Source: Rubrivivax sp. | GTDB lineage: Bacteria; Pseudomonadota; Gammaproteobacteria; Burkholderiales; Burkholderiaceae_C | Reading direction: 5' to 3' | Assembly (NCBI GenBank): GCA_030653385.1 | Contig: JAURZM010000026.1 | Span: 173,429-237,428, forward strand | Length of the DNA: 64,000 nt | Shown here: piece after piece, positions 27,732 to 37,718 of the stretch | Position numbering within the stretch: position 1 is the first letter of the stretch | How the letters are laid out: the number at the start of each line of letters is the position of its first letter | Made by a program: the position numbers and the translations under genes | The notes under the pieces: model-generated | The model's input: only the letters and a program-made list of their open reading frames with translations | Database searches by the model: none | What the model was told of the DNA's origin: nothing

Positions 27732-28580
27732 TCAGCGCCCCCGCACGTGGGTGCGGGTGGCGATCCACAGCTTGCGCAGCGGCGTCAGCGAGGTGCGCTG
27801 GTGCAGCACCTGGAACTGCTGGGCTTCGATCTCGCGCAGCAGCGTGCGGTAGATGTTGGCCATCATCAGCCCGGGTTTCTGTGCCGTGCGGTCGCACTCG
27901 GGCAAGAGCCGCATCGCGCCGTCGTAGCAGGCATGCGCCCGTTCGGCCTGGAAACGCATCAGCGCCTGGAAGCGGTCGCTGTAGCCCCAGGGGGCGGCCC
28001 GCTGCAGCAGTTCGTGGGCCTTGACGTCGAAGCGCTGCAGTTCGGCCACCGGCAGGTAGATGCGACCTCGGCGTGCGTCGTCGCCAACGTCGCGGATGAT
28101 GTTGGTGAGCTGCATCGCCAGGCCCAGCTGGTGTGCGTACTGCACCGTGGCTTCATGGGTGCGGCCGAAGATGTTGGCCGCCACCTCGCCCACGATGCCG
28201 GCCACCAGGTGGCAATAACGCTGCAGCGCGGGGTAGTCCAGGAAGCGCGTCTGCTCCAGGTCGGTCTGGCAACCTTCGATCACCGCCTGCAGGTGCGTCT
28301 GCTCGATGCCGAACTCCGGCGCCAGCGGCATCAGCGCCCGCAGCACCGGGTGGCTGGGCTGGCCGTTATAGGCCTGCGCCACTTCCTTGCGCCACCACTG
28401 CAGCTTGTTGGCGGCCACGCTGCTGTCGGTGGTCTCGTCGACCACGTCGTCCACCTCGCGGCAGAAGGCATAGAAGGCGGTGATGGCGGCGCGGCGCGGC
28501 GGCGGCAGGAAGAGGAAGGCGTAATAGAAGGAAGAGCCGCTGCCGGCCGCCTTGTCCTGCACGTACTGCTGCGGTGTCAT
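27732..28580 (-). CDS. hpnD: Presqualene diphosphate synthase
   Basis: A 282-residue trans-isoprenyl diphosphate synthase of the phytoene/squalene synthase fold. It condenses two farnesyl diphosphates into presqualene diphosphate. Both Asp-rich motifs are present: FCREVDDVVDE near residue 45 and NIIRDVGDDARRGRIYLP near residue 165. The start at 28580 (MTPQQYVQDKAAGSGSSFYYAF) overlaps the end of hpnC by 4 nt (ATGA), which supports it over a longer reading. It is the middle gene of the hpn operon. Confidence 0.94.
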   Translation of the reverse strand: MTPQQYVQDKAAGSGSSFYYAFLFLPPPRRAAITAFYAFCREVDDVVDETTDSSVAANKLQWWRKEVAQAYNGQPSHPVLRALMPLAPEFGIEQTHLQAVIEGCQTDLEQTRFLDYPALQRYCHLVAGIVGEVAANIFGRTHEATVQYAHQLGLAMQLTNIIRDVGDDARRGRIYLPVAELQRFDVKAHELLQRAAPWGYSDRFQALMRFQAERAHACYDGAMRLLPECDRTAQKPGLMMANIYRTLLREIEAQQFQVLHQRTSLTPLRKLWIATRTHVRGR

Positions 28581-29410
28581 GCCTGGCCCCAGGACATGCC
28601 GGCGGCTCGCCACAGCATCACGGCCGCATCGATGCGGCCGATGCGGGGGCGCTGGGTCAGGGCGGCGTGGTCCATCTGCCGGATTTTCTCAAGAATGCGC
28701 AGGCCGCCCTGCACCACGAGGCGCAATTCCCATCCGGCACGGCCCGGCACGCGCAGTGCCAACGGTGCACCTTGCTGCATCAGGCTTTCCGACCAGTCCA
28801 CCAGCGACCGCACCAGCAGGCGCGCCTGCGGGCTGTCGCGGCACTGCGCCAGGTCGATGGCCGTCACGCCGCGGGCCTGGCGATCAAGCTGCGGAACGTA
28901 ACAACGGCCGCGTGGGCCGTCGACGCTGAGGTCTTGCCAGAAGTTGATGAGTTGCAGCGCGCTGCAGATCGCGTCGGACTGCTGCAGCGAACGTGCGTCG
29001 TGAATGCCGTACAGGTGCAGCAACAAACGCCCCACGGGGTTGGCCGACCGTCGGCAATAACCCAGCAACGCTGTGCGGTCGGGATAGGGCGGGTTCCGCA
29101 CGTCTTGCTCGAAGGCGTCCAGCAGGTCGTGAAGCAGCTGGGGCGGCAGCGAAAAGGCGCGCGCCTGGCGGGCCAGCGCGGTGAACACACCCGGCCAGCG
29201 CGGGCCGGGTGCCTGCTTGACCAGCACGGCGTTCAGGTCCTGGCGGTAGGCGGACAGGTCGGCCAGGCGCTGTGCCGCGGTGGCGCCGCCTTCGTCGGCC
29301 AGGTCGTCTGCCGTGCGCGCAAAGTGGTAGATGGCGGCGACCGCCGGCCGCAGGTGCGCCGGGCACAACATAGACGCGACGGGAAAGTTTTCGTAGTGGT
29401 CAACGCTCAC
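28577..29410 (-). CDS. hpnC: Hydroxysqualene synthase
   Basis: A 277-residue enzyme of the squalene/phytoene synthase fold that converts presqualene diphosphate to hydroxysqualene. The first Asp-rich motif is FARTADDLADEG; the second site reads NFWQDLSVDGPRGRCYVPQ. The start is taken as GTG 29410, giving (M)SVDHYENFPVAS, which is how homologues begin; a TTG 93 nt further upstream is in frame but gives a poor Arg/Gly-rich extension. It is first in the operon and divergent from the RND efflux genes. Confidence 0.93.
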   Translation of the reverse strand: MSVDHYENFPVASMLCPAHLRPAVAAIYHFARTADDLADEGGATAAQRLADLSAYRQDLNAVLVKQAPGPRWPGVFTALARQARAFSLPPQLLHDLLDAFEQDVRNPPYPDRTALLGYCRRSANPVGRLLLHLYGIHDARSLQQSDAICSALQLINFWQDLSVDGPRGRCYVPQLDRQARGVTAIDLAQCRDSPQARLLVRSLVDWSESLMQQGAPLALRVPGRAGWELRLVVQGGLRILEKIRQMDHAALTQRPRIGRIDAAVMLWRAAGMSWGQA

Positions 29411-29533
29411 CGGCGGATTCTCGCCACTTGGGCGGCGTTTTCCGGGGCGGCCGGTGGGTCCGGACCGATCTCGGGCTCTGGCGCCACACGCTTGCGCAAT
29501 CAAATTGACAGTCGCCCAGCCCGCAAATACATT

Positions 29534-29547
29534 ACTGACCAGTCAGT
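29534..29547. promoter_or_regulatory. Palindrome upstream of RND efflux genes, TetR-type operator
   Basis: ACTGAC-CA-GTCAGT is a perfect inverted repeat 46 nt before the membrane-fusion-protein start and 124 nt before hpnC. TGAC-TGAC-type palindromes often bind TetR-family regulators of RND pumps. No such regulator is encoded nearby in the window. Confidence 0.5.
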
Positions 29548-29593
29548 CATTAACTCGGTGGCAGCTTCTGCCCCGTCCTTGCAGGTTGCTCAC

Positions 29594-30745
29594 ATGAACG
29601 TCAGCGCGCTCAGCTTTTTCACCCTCGGCGCGGTCTTGCTGCTCGCCGCCTGCTCGCCGCGCACGGCACCACCCGAGCCCGTGCGCGCGGTGCGCACGAT
29701 GACCGTGGGGCCGGCCAACGTGGGCGGCACGCAGGAGTTTGCGGCCGACATCCGCGCCCGCACCGAATCGCGGCTGGCCTTCCGCGTGGGCGGCAAGCTC
29801 ACGGCTCGGCCCGCCGAAGTGGGCCAGCGGGTGCGTGCCGGCCAGGCGCTGGCGCAACTGGACCCGGCCGACCTGCGTCTGCAACAAGACGCGGCCAATG
29901 CCGGCCTGCGGGCTGCGCAGTCCAGCCAGGACCTGGCGCAGGCCGAGTTCAAGCGCTACCAGGAACTGCGCGAACAGGGTTTCATCAGTTCGCTGGAACT
30001 CGAGCGTCGCGAGACGACGCTGCAGGCGCAACGCGCGCAGCTCGACCAGGCCCGCTCGCAAGCCAGCATGCAGGGCAATATGGCCAGCTACGCCGTGTTG
30101 ACGGCCACGGCGGCCGGTGTTGTGACCGCGGTCGAAGCCGAGGTTGGCGCGGTGGTCGCCACCGGCTCGCCCGTGGTGCGGCTGGCACACGACGGCCCGC
30201 GCGACGCCGTTTTTGCGGTGCCCGAAGACGGCGCGGCCGGCCTGCGCGCACTGCTGGGCAAGACCGGCGCCATCCGCGTGCGGCCTTGGGGCGCGACCAC
30301 CTTTCTGCCGGCCACGGTGCGCGAGGTGGCAGCCGCTGCCGACCCGGCCACACGCACCTTCCTGGTCAAGGCCGATGTCGGCGATGCACCGCTGCAACTG
30401 GGCCAGACGGTGACGGCGGTGATCGACTTGCCGCGCCGTGACGCTGCCGCGCGCCTGCCGCTGAGCGCCGTGATGCAGCAGCAGGGCCAGCCGGCCGTCT
30501 GGCTCTTGGACCGCACGACGATGACAGTGAAGGTGCAGCCGGTGGTGGTGGCCGGTGCCGACGGCAATGCCGTGGTGGTGGCCAGTGGCCTGAACGAGGG
30601 CCAGACGGTGGTCACGGCCGGTGTGCACACGCTGACGCCGGGCCAGAAGGTGAAGCTCTACGAAGCGCCGGCGCAGGCTGCGTCTGCCGCAACTGCCTCG
30701 ACAGCCGCGTCTGCCGTGGTGCCCACGCCTGCCGCCAGCCGCTGA
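29594..30745 (+). CDS. RND efflux membrane fusion protein (periplasmic adaptor)
   Basis: A 383-residue adaptor that links an RND pump to an outer-membrane channel. It has a lipoprotein signal with lipobox LLAAC near residue 20, a lipoyl-type domain (RVGGKLTARPAEVGQRVRAGQALAQLDPADLRLQQ), a helical hairpin (AQSSQDLAQAEFKRYQELREQGFIS...LERRETTLQAQRAQLDQA), and the second lipoyl half (TATAAGVVTAVEAEVGAVVATGSPVV). The C-terminus is a low-complexity Ala/Thr tail. The frame is open far upstream antisense to hpnC, but the lipoprotein signal fixes the start. The RND permease follows 12 nt later. Confidence 0.93.
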   Translation: MNVSALSFFTLGAVLLLAACSPRTAPPEPVRAVRTMTVGPANVGGTQEFAADIRARTESRLAFRVGGKLTARPAEVGQRVRAGQALAQLDPADLRLQQDAANAGLRAAQSSQDLAQAEFKRYQELREQGFISSLELERRETTLQAQRAQLDQARSQASMQGNMASYAVLTATAAGVVTAVEAEVGAVVATGSPVVRLAHDGPRDAVFAVPEDGAAGLRALLGKTGAIRVRPWGATTFLPATVREVAAAADPATRTFLVKADVGDAPLQLGQTVTAVIDLPRRDAAARLPLSAVMQQQGQPAVWLLDRTTMTVKVQPVVVAGADGNAVVVASGLNEGQTVVTAGVHTLTPGQKVKLYEAPAQAASAATASTAASAVVPTPAASR

Positions 30746-30757
30746 CCGGAGGGCCGC

Positions 30758-33700
30758 ATGAACACCGAACACAACCCGGGCCCGCGGCATGCCGACGACG
30801 GCGTGCCCACCTCGCGTTTCAACATCAGCCGCTGGGCCCTGCAACACCCGGCGCTGACACGTTACCTGATGGTGGTGATGCTGCTGCTGGGCACTGCCGC
30901 CTACTTCCAGCTGGGCCAGGACGAAGACCCGCCATTCACGTTCCGCGCCATGGTCGTGCAGGCCTTCTGGCCGGGCGCCAGCGCGCAGCAGATGGCCGAG
31001 CAGGTCACCGACAAGATCGAAAAGACGCTGCAGGAAGTGCCGCACGCCGACAAGATCCGCTCGTACACCAAACCGGGTGAGTCGCTGACCATCCTGCAGC
31101 TGAAGGACTCGGCACCGCCCAAGGAAGTGGCGGGCAGCTGGTACCAGGCGCGCAAGCGGGTAGGAGACATGCGCAGCACGCTGCCGGCCGGGGTCATCGG
31201 GCCGGTGTTCAACGACGATTTCGGCGACGTCTACGGCTCCATCTTCGCGCTCAGCGCCGATGGCTTCAGCCGAGAAGAACTGCGTGTGCAGGCCGACCGC
31301 GTGCGCCAGCGCCTGCTGCAGGTGCCGAACGTGGCCAAGGTCGAGACCTTTGGCGCCCAGGCCGAGAAGGTGTTTGTCGAGATCTCGCAGAAGCGTCTGG
31401 CGCAGCTGGGCCTGGACATGAACCAGGTCATCGCGCAGATCGGCGCGCAGAACGCGGTCGAGGGTGCCGGTGTGCTGAATGCCGGTGCCGAAAACCTGCA
31501 GGTGCGGGTGGCGGGCCAGTTCAATTCGGTGGACGAGCTGAAACGTTTCCCGATCCGCGCCGTCAACACCAGCACCGGTGTGGCCAGCAGCCTGAAGCTG
31601 GGCGACATCGCCGACATCCGCCGCGACTACGTCGACCCGCCGGCAGTGCGGGTGCGCCATCAGGGGCAGGAGGTCATCGCGCTGGGTGTGTCGATGGCCA
31701 AGGGCGGTGACATCATCGCGCTGGGCCAGGCGCTGGATGCCACGATGAAACAGCTGCAGGCCGAGCTGCCGGTGGGCATCGAGATCATGCAGGTGCAGGA
31801 CCAGCCGACCGCGGTGAGCCGCTCGGTGGGCGAATTCGTGAAGGTGCTGATCGAGGCGGTGCTGATCGTGCTGGCGGTCAGCTTCATCAGCCTGGGTCTG
31901 CACACCAAACCCCTGCGCATCGACATCTGGCCGGGCCTGGTGGTGGGCATCACCATTCCGCTGGTGCTGGCCATCACCTTCGTGACGATGTACTACTGGG
32001 GCGTGGGCCTGCACAAGATCAGCCTGGGCAGCCTGATCATCGCGCTGGGCCTGCTGGTGGACGACGCCATCATTGCGGTCGAGATGATGGTGCGCAAGCT
32101 CGAAGAGGGCTACGACAAGATGCGCGCCGCCACCTTTGCCTACGACGTGACGGCGATGCCCATGCTCACGGGCACGCTGATCACCGCGGCGGGTTTTTTG
32201 CCCATCGGCCTGGCGCAGTCGGTGACGGGGGAATACACCTTCGCCATCTTTGCCGTCACGTCGGCGGCGCTGGTCATCAGCTGGCTGGTGTCGGTGTATT
32301 TTGTGCCCTACCTGGGCGCTCGTTTGCTGCACACACGCAGCAAGGCGGCGGGTTTGGCAGACGACGGCCCGCATGAGCTGTTCGACACGCCGTTTTACAG
32401 CCGCTTCCGCAAGGCGGTGCACTGGTGTGTGCAGCACCGCTGGATCACCATCGGCCTGACGGTGGCCAGCTTCGCGCTGGGCATCGTGGGCATGGGCCAG
32501 GTGCAGCAGCAGTTTTTCCCGGACAGCAGCCGACCCGAGATCCTGGTCGACCTGTGGCTGCCCGAGGGTTCCACCGTGCAGGAAAGCGACGCCATCGCGC
32601 GGCGCTTCGAAGCCCGGCTGCTGCAGGAAAAGGGCGTCGAGAGCGTGACCACCTGGGTCGGCAGCGGCGTGCCCCGTTTTTACCTGCCGCTGGACCAAGT
32701 GTTTCCGCAAAGCAACGTCAGCCAGGCCATCGTGTTGCCCAAGGACTTGAAACAACGCGAAGAACTGCGTGTGCGGTTGCCGGCGCTGCTGGCCACCGAA
32801 TTCCCCGAGGTGCGCGGCCGCGTCAAGCTGCTGCCCAATGGGCCGCCGGTGGCTTACCCGGTGCAGTTCCGTGTCGTCGGTGTCGACGCGGTTCAGCTGC
32901 GCCACTGGGCTGATCAAGCCAAGGATGTGCTGCGTGCCAACACCAGCATGCGAGGTGTCAACGACAACTGGAACGAATCGATCAAGGTGCTGCGCTTTGA
33001 TGTCGACCAGGACAAAGCCCGCGCGCTGGGCGTGACGAGCCAGATGATCGCGCAGGCTTCGCGCACCATCTTGTCCGGCAGCAACATCGGCCAGTACCGC
33101 GAGGGTGACAAGCTCATCGACATCGTGCTGCGCCAGCCGCTCGAAGAGCGGCGCGCCATCACCGACCTGGGCAACGCCTACCTGCCCACCGCCAGCGGCC
33201 GCAGCGTGCCGCTGACGCAGATTGCCAAAGCCACTTTCGCCTTCGAGCCGGGTGTGATGTGGCGCGAGGGCCGCAACTACGCCATCACCGTGCAGGGCGA
33301 CGTGGCCGAAGGCCTGCAAGGCCCGACGGTGACCGCGCAGCTGTGGCCGCAGCTGCAGCAGCTGGCCGCGCAGATGCCACCCGGCTACCGCATCGAGATT
33401 GCCGGCGCGGTGGAAGAAAGCAGCAAGGGCCAGGGCAGCATTGCGGCCGGCGTGCCGATGATGCTGTTCATCATCTTCACGCTGCTGATGTTGCAGCTGC
33501 AGAGCTTCAGCCGCGCGATGCTGGTGTTCCTGACCGGGCCGCTGGGCATTGCCGGGGTGGCGGCGGCGCTGCTGATCCTGAACCGGCCCTTCGGTTTTGT
33601 TGCGCTGCTGGGGGTGATCGCGCTGATGGGCATGATCATGCGCAACTCGGTGATCCTGATCGACCAGATCGAGCAGGACCGTGCGCGTGGTGTGCCGACC

Positions 33701-33931
33701 TGGGACGCCATCGTCGAATCGGCCGTGCGGCGTTTCCGGCCCATCGTGCTGACGGCGGCGGCGGCGGTGCTGGCGATGATTCCGCTGTCGCGCAGCGTGT
33801 TCTGGGGGCCGATGGCGGTGGCCATCATGGGCGGGTTGATCGTGGCCACGGTGCTGACCTTGCTGGCGCTTCCCGCCATGTATGCGGCCTGGTTCCGGGT
33901 CAAGCGTGAGGGGCTGCCGGCGGCGGGCTGA
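30758..33931 (+). CDS. RND-family efflux permease
   Basis: A 1057-residue inner-membrane proton-driven efflux pump of the HAE1/AcrB-like superfamily, full length, with two repeats of six membrane helices and two large periplasmic loops. The first helix is TRYLMVVMLLLGTAAYFQLG, followed by the motif EDEDPPF-like QDEDPPFTFRAMVVQAFWPGAS. The proton relay in helix 4 reads ISLGSLIIALGLLVDDAIIAVE, with two adjacent Asp. It forms an operon with its adaptor. No outer-membrane factor gene is adjacent, so TolC-like protein must come from elsewhere. Substrate is unknown. Confidence 0.94.
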   Translation: MNTEHNPGPRHADDGVPTSRFNISRWALQHPALTRYLMVVMLLLGTAAYFQLGQDEDPPFTFRAMVVQAFWPGASAQQMAEQVTDKIEKTLQEVPHADKIRSYTKPGESLTILQLKDSAPPKEVAGSWYQARKRVGDMRSTLPAGVIGPVFNDDFGDVYGSIFALSADGFSREELRVQADRVRQRLLQVPNVAKVETFGAQAEKVFVEISQKRLAQLGLDMNQVIAQIGAQNAVEGAGVLNAGAENLQVRVAGQFNSVDELKRFPIRAVNTSTGVASSLKLGDIADIRRDYVDPPAVRVRHQGQEVIALGVSMAKGGDIIALGQALDATMKQLQAELPVGIEIMQVQDQPTAVSRSVGEFVKVLIEAVLIVLAVSFISLGLHTKPLRIDIWPGLVVGITIPLVLAITFVTMYYWGVGLHKISLGSLIIALGLLVDDAIIAVEMMVRKLEEGYDKMRAATFAYDVTAMPMLTGTLITAAGFLPIGLAQSVTGEYTFAIFAVTSAALVISWLVSVYFVPYLGARLLHTRSKAAGLADDGPHELFDTPFYSRFRKAVHWCVQHRWITIGLTVASFALGIVGMGQVQQQFFPDSSRPEILVDLWLPEGSTVQESDAIARRFEARLLQEKGVESVTTWVGSGVPRFYLPLDQVFPQSNVSQAIVLPKDLKQREELRVRLPALLATEFPEVRGRVKLLPNGPPVAYPVQFRVVGVDAVQLRHWADQAKDVLRANTSMRGVNDNWNESIKVLRFDVDQDKARALGVTSQMIAQASRTILSGSNIGQYREGDKLIDIVLRQPLEERRAITDLGNAYLPTASGRSVPLTQIAKATFAFEPGVMWREGRNYAITVQGDVAEGLQGPTVTAQLWPQLQQLAAQMPPGYRIEIAGAVEESSKGQGSIAAGVPMMLFIIFTLLMLQLQSFSRAMLVFLTGPLGIAGVAAALLILNRPFGFVALLGVIALMGMIMRNSVILIDQIEQDRARGVPTWDAIVESAVRRFRPIVLTAAAAVLAMIPLSRSVFWGPMAVAIMGGLIVATVLTLLALPAMYAAWFRVKREGLPAAG

Positions 33932-33980
33932 TGGGCTGACGCTAAAATGTCGGGTTTGCTGCTCCGGCGGCGCACCACCC

Positions 33981-34067
33981 GCGCGGGTGGCGAAATGGGT
34001 AGACGCACCAGGTTTAGGTCCTGACGCCTTCACGGGCGTGCCGGTTCGAGTCCGGCCCCGCGCACCA
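33981..34067 (+). tRNA. tRNA-Leu (anticodon UAG)
   Basis: An 87-nt tRNA with long variable arm. Acceptor arms GCGCGGG and CCCGCGC, encoded ACCA end; anticodon loop TTTAGGT gives UAG; T-arm GGTTCGAGTCC. A TAAAAT box at 33943-33948 may be its -10. It precedes tig by 42 nt. Confidence 0.93.
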
Positions 34068-34109
34068 GCAGCACCGATCCCACCGACTCCACTGCCCCAA
34101 AGAGACACC

Positions 34110-35420
34110 ATGGCCGTCCAAGTTGAAACCCTAGAGAAGCTCGAGCGTCGCATCACCCTGACGCTGGCTGCTGAAACCATCAACGGCGAGGTCGAGACCC
34201 GCTTGAAGCGCCTGTCGCGCACGGTCAAGGCCGACGGCTTCCGCCCGGGCAAGGTGCCGATGTCGGTGGTGACGCAGCGTTACGGCTACTCGGTGCAGTA
34301 CGAAGTGGTCAACGACCGTGTCGGCCAGGCTTTCAACGAAGCCGCCACCGAAGCCAGGCTGCGTGTCGCCGGCCAGCCGCGCATCACGCAGAAGGACGAC
34401 GCACCCGAAGGCCAGCTGGCTTTTGATGCCACCTTCGAGGTTTATCCCGAAGTGAAGCTGGGTGACCTGAGCACGGCCGAGATCGAGCGTGTCACGACCG
34501 AGGTCACCGAAGAGGCCATCGACCGCACGGTCGAGATCCTGCGCAAGCAGCGCCGCACCTTCGGCCTGCGCCCCGCCGTGGAAGGTGCGGTCGAAACCGA
34601 CCGCGTGACGATCGACTTCGAGGGCAAGATCGACGGCGAGCCCTTCGACGGCGGCAAGGCCGAGGCTTTCCAGTTCATCATCGGCGAAGGCCAGATGCTC
34701 GAGCAGTTCGACCAGGCCGTGCGTGGCATGAAGGTGGGCGAGAGCAAGACCTTCCCGCTGCAGTTCCCGGACGACTACCAGGGCAAGGACGTGGCCGGCA
34801 AGGAAGCCGACTTCATGGTCACCGTGAAGAAGATCGAAGCGCAGAACCTGCCCACGGTGGACGAAGCCTTTGCCAAGTCGCTCGGCATCAAGGAAGGCAC
34901 GGTTGAAGGGCTGCGGGCCGACGTGAAGAAAAACCTCGAGCGCGAGGTCAAGTTCCGCGTGCTGGCCCGCAACAAGGGCAACGTGATGGAAGCGCTGTCC
35001 AAGGCCGCTGAGTTGGAGATTCCGAACGCACTGGTGGCTTCCGAAACCGACCGTCTGATCGAAGGTGCGCGTGCCGACCTGAAGCAGCGGGGCGTGAAAG
35101 ACGCCGAGACCGCGCCGATCCCGGCCGAGATCTTCAAGCCGCAGGCCGAGCGCCGTGTGCGCCTGGGCCTGGTGGTGGCCGAGCTGGTGCGCACGAACAA
35201 GTTGCAGGCCCAGCCCGAACAGCTGCAGAAGCACATCGAAGAGATGAGCCAGAGCTACGAAAAGCCGGCCGAAGTGATGCGCTGGTACCTGGGTGACCGC
35301 CAACGCATGTCCGAAGTCGAAGCGGTGGTGATCGAGAACAACGTGACCGATTACGTCCTGGCCACCGCGAAGGTCGTCGACAAGGTGCTACCGTTCGACG
35401 ACTTGATGACGGCATCGTAG
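34110..35420 (+). CDS. tig: Trigger factor, ribosome-associated chaperone and prolyl isomerase
   Basis: A 436-residue chaperone that binds ribosomes and nascent chains. The N-terminal ribosome-binding domain carries GFRPGKVP (the L23-docking loop). The FKBP-type peptidyl-prolyl isomerase domain covers about residues 160-245 (VTIDFEGKIDGEPFDGGKAEAFQFIIGEGQMLEQFDQAVRGMKVGE). The C-terminal chaperone arms are helical. AGAGAC stands before the ATG at 34110. It is followed by clpP, clpX and lon, the usual proteostasis cluster. Confidence 0.96.
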   Translation: MAVQVETLEKLERRITLTLAAETINGEVETRLKRLSRTVKADGFRPGKVPMSVVTQRYGYSVQYEVVNDRVGQAFNEAATEARLRVAGQPRITQKDDAPEGQLAFDATFEVYPEVKLGDLSTAEIERVTTEVTEEAIDRTVEILRKQRRTFGLRPAVEGAVETDRVTIDFEGKIDGEPFDGGKAEAFQFIIGEGQMLEQFDQAVRGMKVGESKTFPLQFPDDYQGKDVAGKEADFMVTVKKIEAQNLPTVDEAFAKSLGIKEGTVEGLRADVKKNLEREVKFRVLARNKGNVMEALSKAAELEIPNALVASETDRLIEGARADLKQRGVKDAETAPIPAEIFKPQAERRVRLGLVVAELVRTNKLQAQPEQLQKHIEEMSQSYEKPAEVMRWYLGDRQRMSEVEAVVIENNVTDYVLATAKVVDKVLPFDDLMTAS

Positions 35421-35425
35421 ATGAA

Positions 35426-35497
35426 GCCCCCACGCTCCCTGCGGTCGCTGCCCCCCGAGGGGGCGCATGCAGCGGACCGGCGGAGCCGGATCCGCGC
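35426..35497. repeat. Intergenic palindromic repeat, copy 1
   Basis: A 72-nt element between tig and clpP. It has a GCCCCCACGCTC segment, then CCCCCC-GA-GGGGGC, then CGGCGGAGCCGG and TCCGCG. A second copy with the same order lies at 37571-37645 between clpX and lon. The type is familiar from many Comamonadaceae-like genomes. Confidence 0.65.
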
Positions 35498-35528
35498 ATG
35501 ACCTTGGTCAGATTCTGAAGGACACTGC

Positions 35529-36137
35529 ATGAGCTATACCGAGACAACCGGGCTGGGCATGGTGCCCATCGTGATCGAACAGTCGGGTCGGGGTGAACGT
35601 GCCTACGACATCTACAGCCGGCTGCTGCGCGAGCGCATCATCTTCCTGGTCGGACCCGTCAACGATGGCACGGCCAACCTGGTGGTCGCGCAGATGCTGT
35701 TCCTGGAAAGCGAAAACCCTGACAAGGACATCTTCCTGTACATCAACAGCCCGGGCGGCAGCGTCAGTGCCGGTTTGTCGATCTTCGACACGATGCAGTT
35801 CATCAAGCCCGACGTGTCCACGCTGTGCATGGGCATGGCCGCCAGCATGGGCAGCTTCCTGCTGATGGCGGGTGCCAAGGGCAAACGTTCCGCGCTGCCG
35901 AACGCTCGCGTGATGATCCACCAGCCCAGCGGCGGTGCGCAGGGCCAGGCCACCGACATCGAGATTCAGGCGCGCGAGATCCTGAAGACCCGCGAGCAGC
36001 TCAACCGCATCTACGCCGACCGCACCGGCCAGTCGCTGGAGCGCATCACCGCCGACATGGAGCGCGACCGCTGGATGAGCCCGACCGAGGCCATGGAATA
36101 CGGCCTCATCGATCAGGTGCTGGACAAGCGCGGCTGA
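35529..36137 (+). CDS. clpP: ATP-dependent Clp protease proteolytic subunit
   Basis: A 202-residue serine protease that forms the double-heptamer barrel worked by ClpX. The catalytic Ser is in [11 protein letters not shown] near residue 103, the His in [13 protein letters not shown] near residue 128, and the Asp later in [10 protein letters not shown]. It begins after a short propeptide-like N-terminus ([18 protein letters not shown]). GAAGGA lies before the ATG at 35529. It is 108 nt after tig and 155 nt before clpX, with a terminator between clpP and clpX. Confidence 0.96.
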   Translation: MSYTETTGLGMVPIVIEQSGRGERAYDIYSRLLRERIIFLVGPVNDGTANLVVAQMLFLESENPDKDIFLYINSPGGSVSAGLSIFDTMQFIKPDVSTLCMGMAASMGSFLLMAGAKGKRSALPNARVMIHQPSGGAQGQATDIEIQAREILKTREQLNRIYADRTGQSLERITADMERDRWMSPTEAMEYGLIDQVLDKRG

Positions 36138-36194
36138 CCGGCGCCACAGAGCCGCTCGCGGCCCGCATTCCACTCGGGCGCCAAGCCCGGTCAA

Positions 36195-36221
36195 GAGCCC
36201 CGATCGGGGCTCTTTTCCTTG
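36195..36221 (+). terminator. Terminator between clpP and clpX
   Basis: AGAGCCCC-GATC-GGGGCTCT is an 8-bp stem with a 4-nt loop, followed by TTTCCTT. It suggests that clpX needs at least partly its own promoter. Confidence 0.72.
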
Positions 36222-36292
36222 CAGCGCCCCACTTGGCCTTTGGTCTATCATGACGGTGCAATCCGCCCTTAACCACCCTGCACAAGCATCCA

Positions 36293-37564
<1,272 letters not shown>

Positions 37565-37570
37565 CCGTCA

Positions 37571-37645
37571 GCCCCCAAGCTCGCTGGCGCTCGCTACCCC
37601 CCAAGGGGGCCGTCCGCCGGCGGCCCGGCAGAGCCGGTTCCGCGG
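37571..37645. repeat. Intergenic palindromic repeat, copy 2
   Basis: A 75-nt copy related to the element at 35426-35497: GCCCCCAAGCTCGCTGGCGC, then ACCCCCC-AA-GGGGGC, then GGCAGAGCCGGTTCCGCGG. It starts 7 nt past the clpX stop. The two copies differ at several positions but keep both hairpins. Confidence 0.65.
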
Positions 37646-37667
37646 CGGGAAGCTTGGCGCGAATCTT

Positions 37668-37693
37668 CTTGCATTCCTAATCTCGAACCCCAA
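37668..37693 (+). promoter_or_regulatory. Possible heat-shock (sigma-32) promoter of lon
   Basis: CTTGCA (37668-37673) and CCCCAA (37688-37693), separated by 14 bp, resemble the sigma-32 elements CTTGAA and CCCCAT, 26 nt before the lon start. lon is a classic heat-shock gene. The match is imperfect. Confidence 0.4.
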
Positions 37694-37718
37694 GTGGGTT
37701 TGAGAAAGAGAGGTCTCA

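Noticed and set aside
28574..29593. Plus-strand extension of the membrane fusion protein frame across hpnC
   Set aside because: The lipoprotein signal at 29594 marks the real N-terminus, and the upstream part is antisense to hpnC.
29543..34252. Very long open frame on the minus strand (about 1569 codons) opposite the RND genes
   Set aside because: It mirrors two well-supported plus-strand genes and runs through tRNA-Leu. Its translation is His/Arg/Gln-rich low-complexity sequence, the usual antisense artefact in high-GC DNA.
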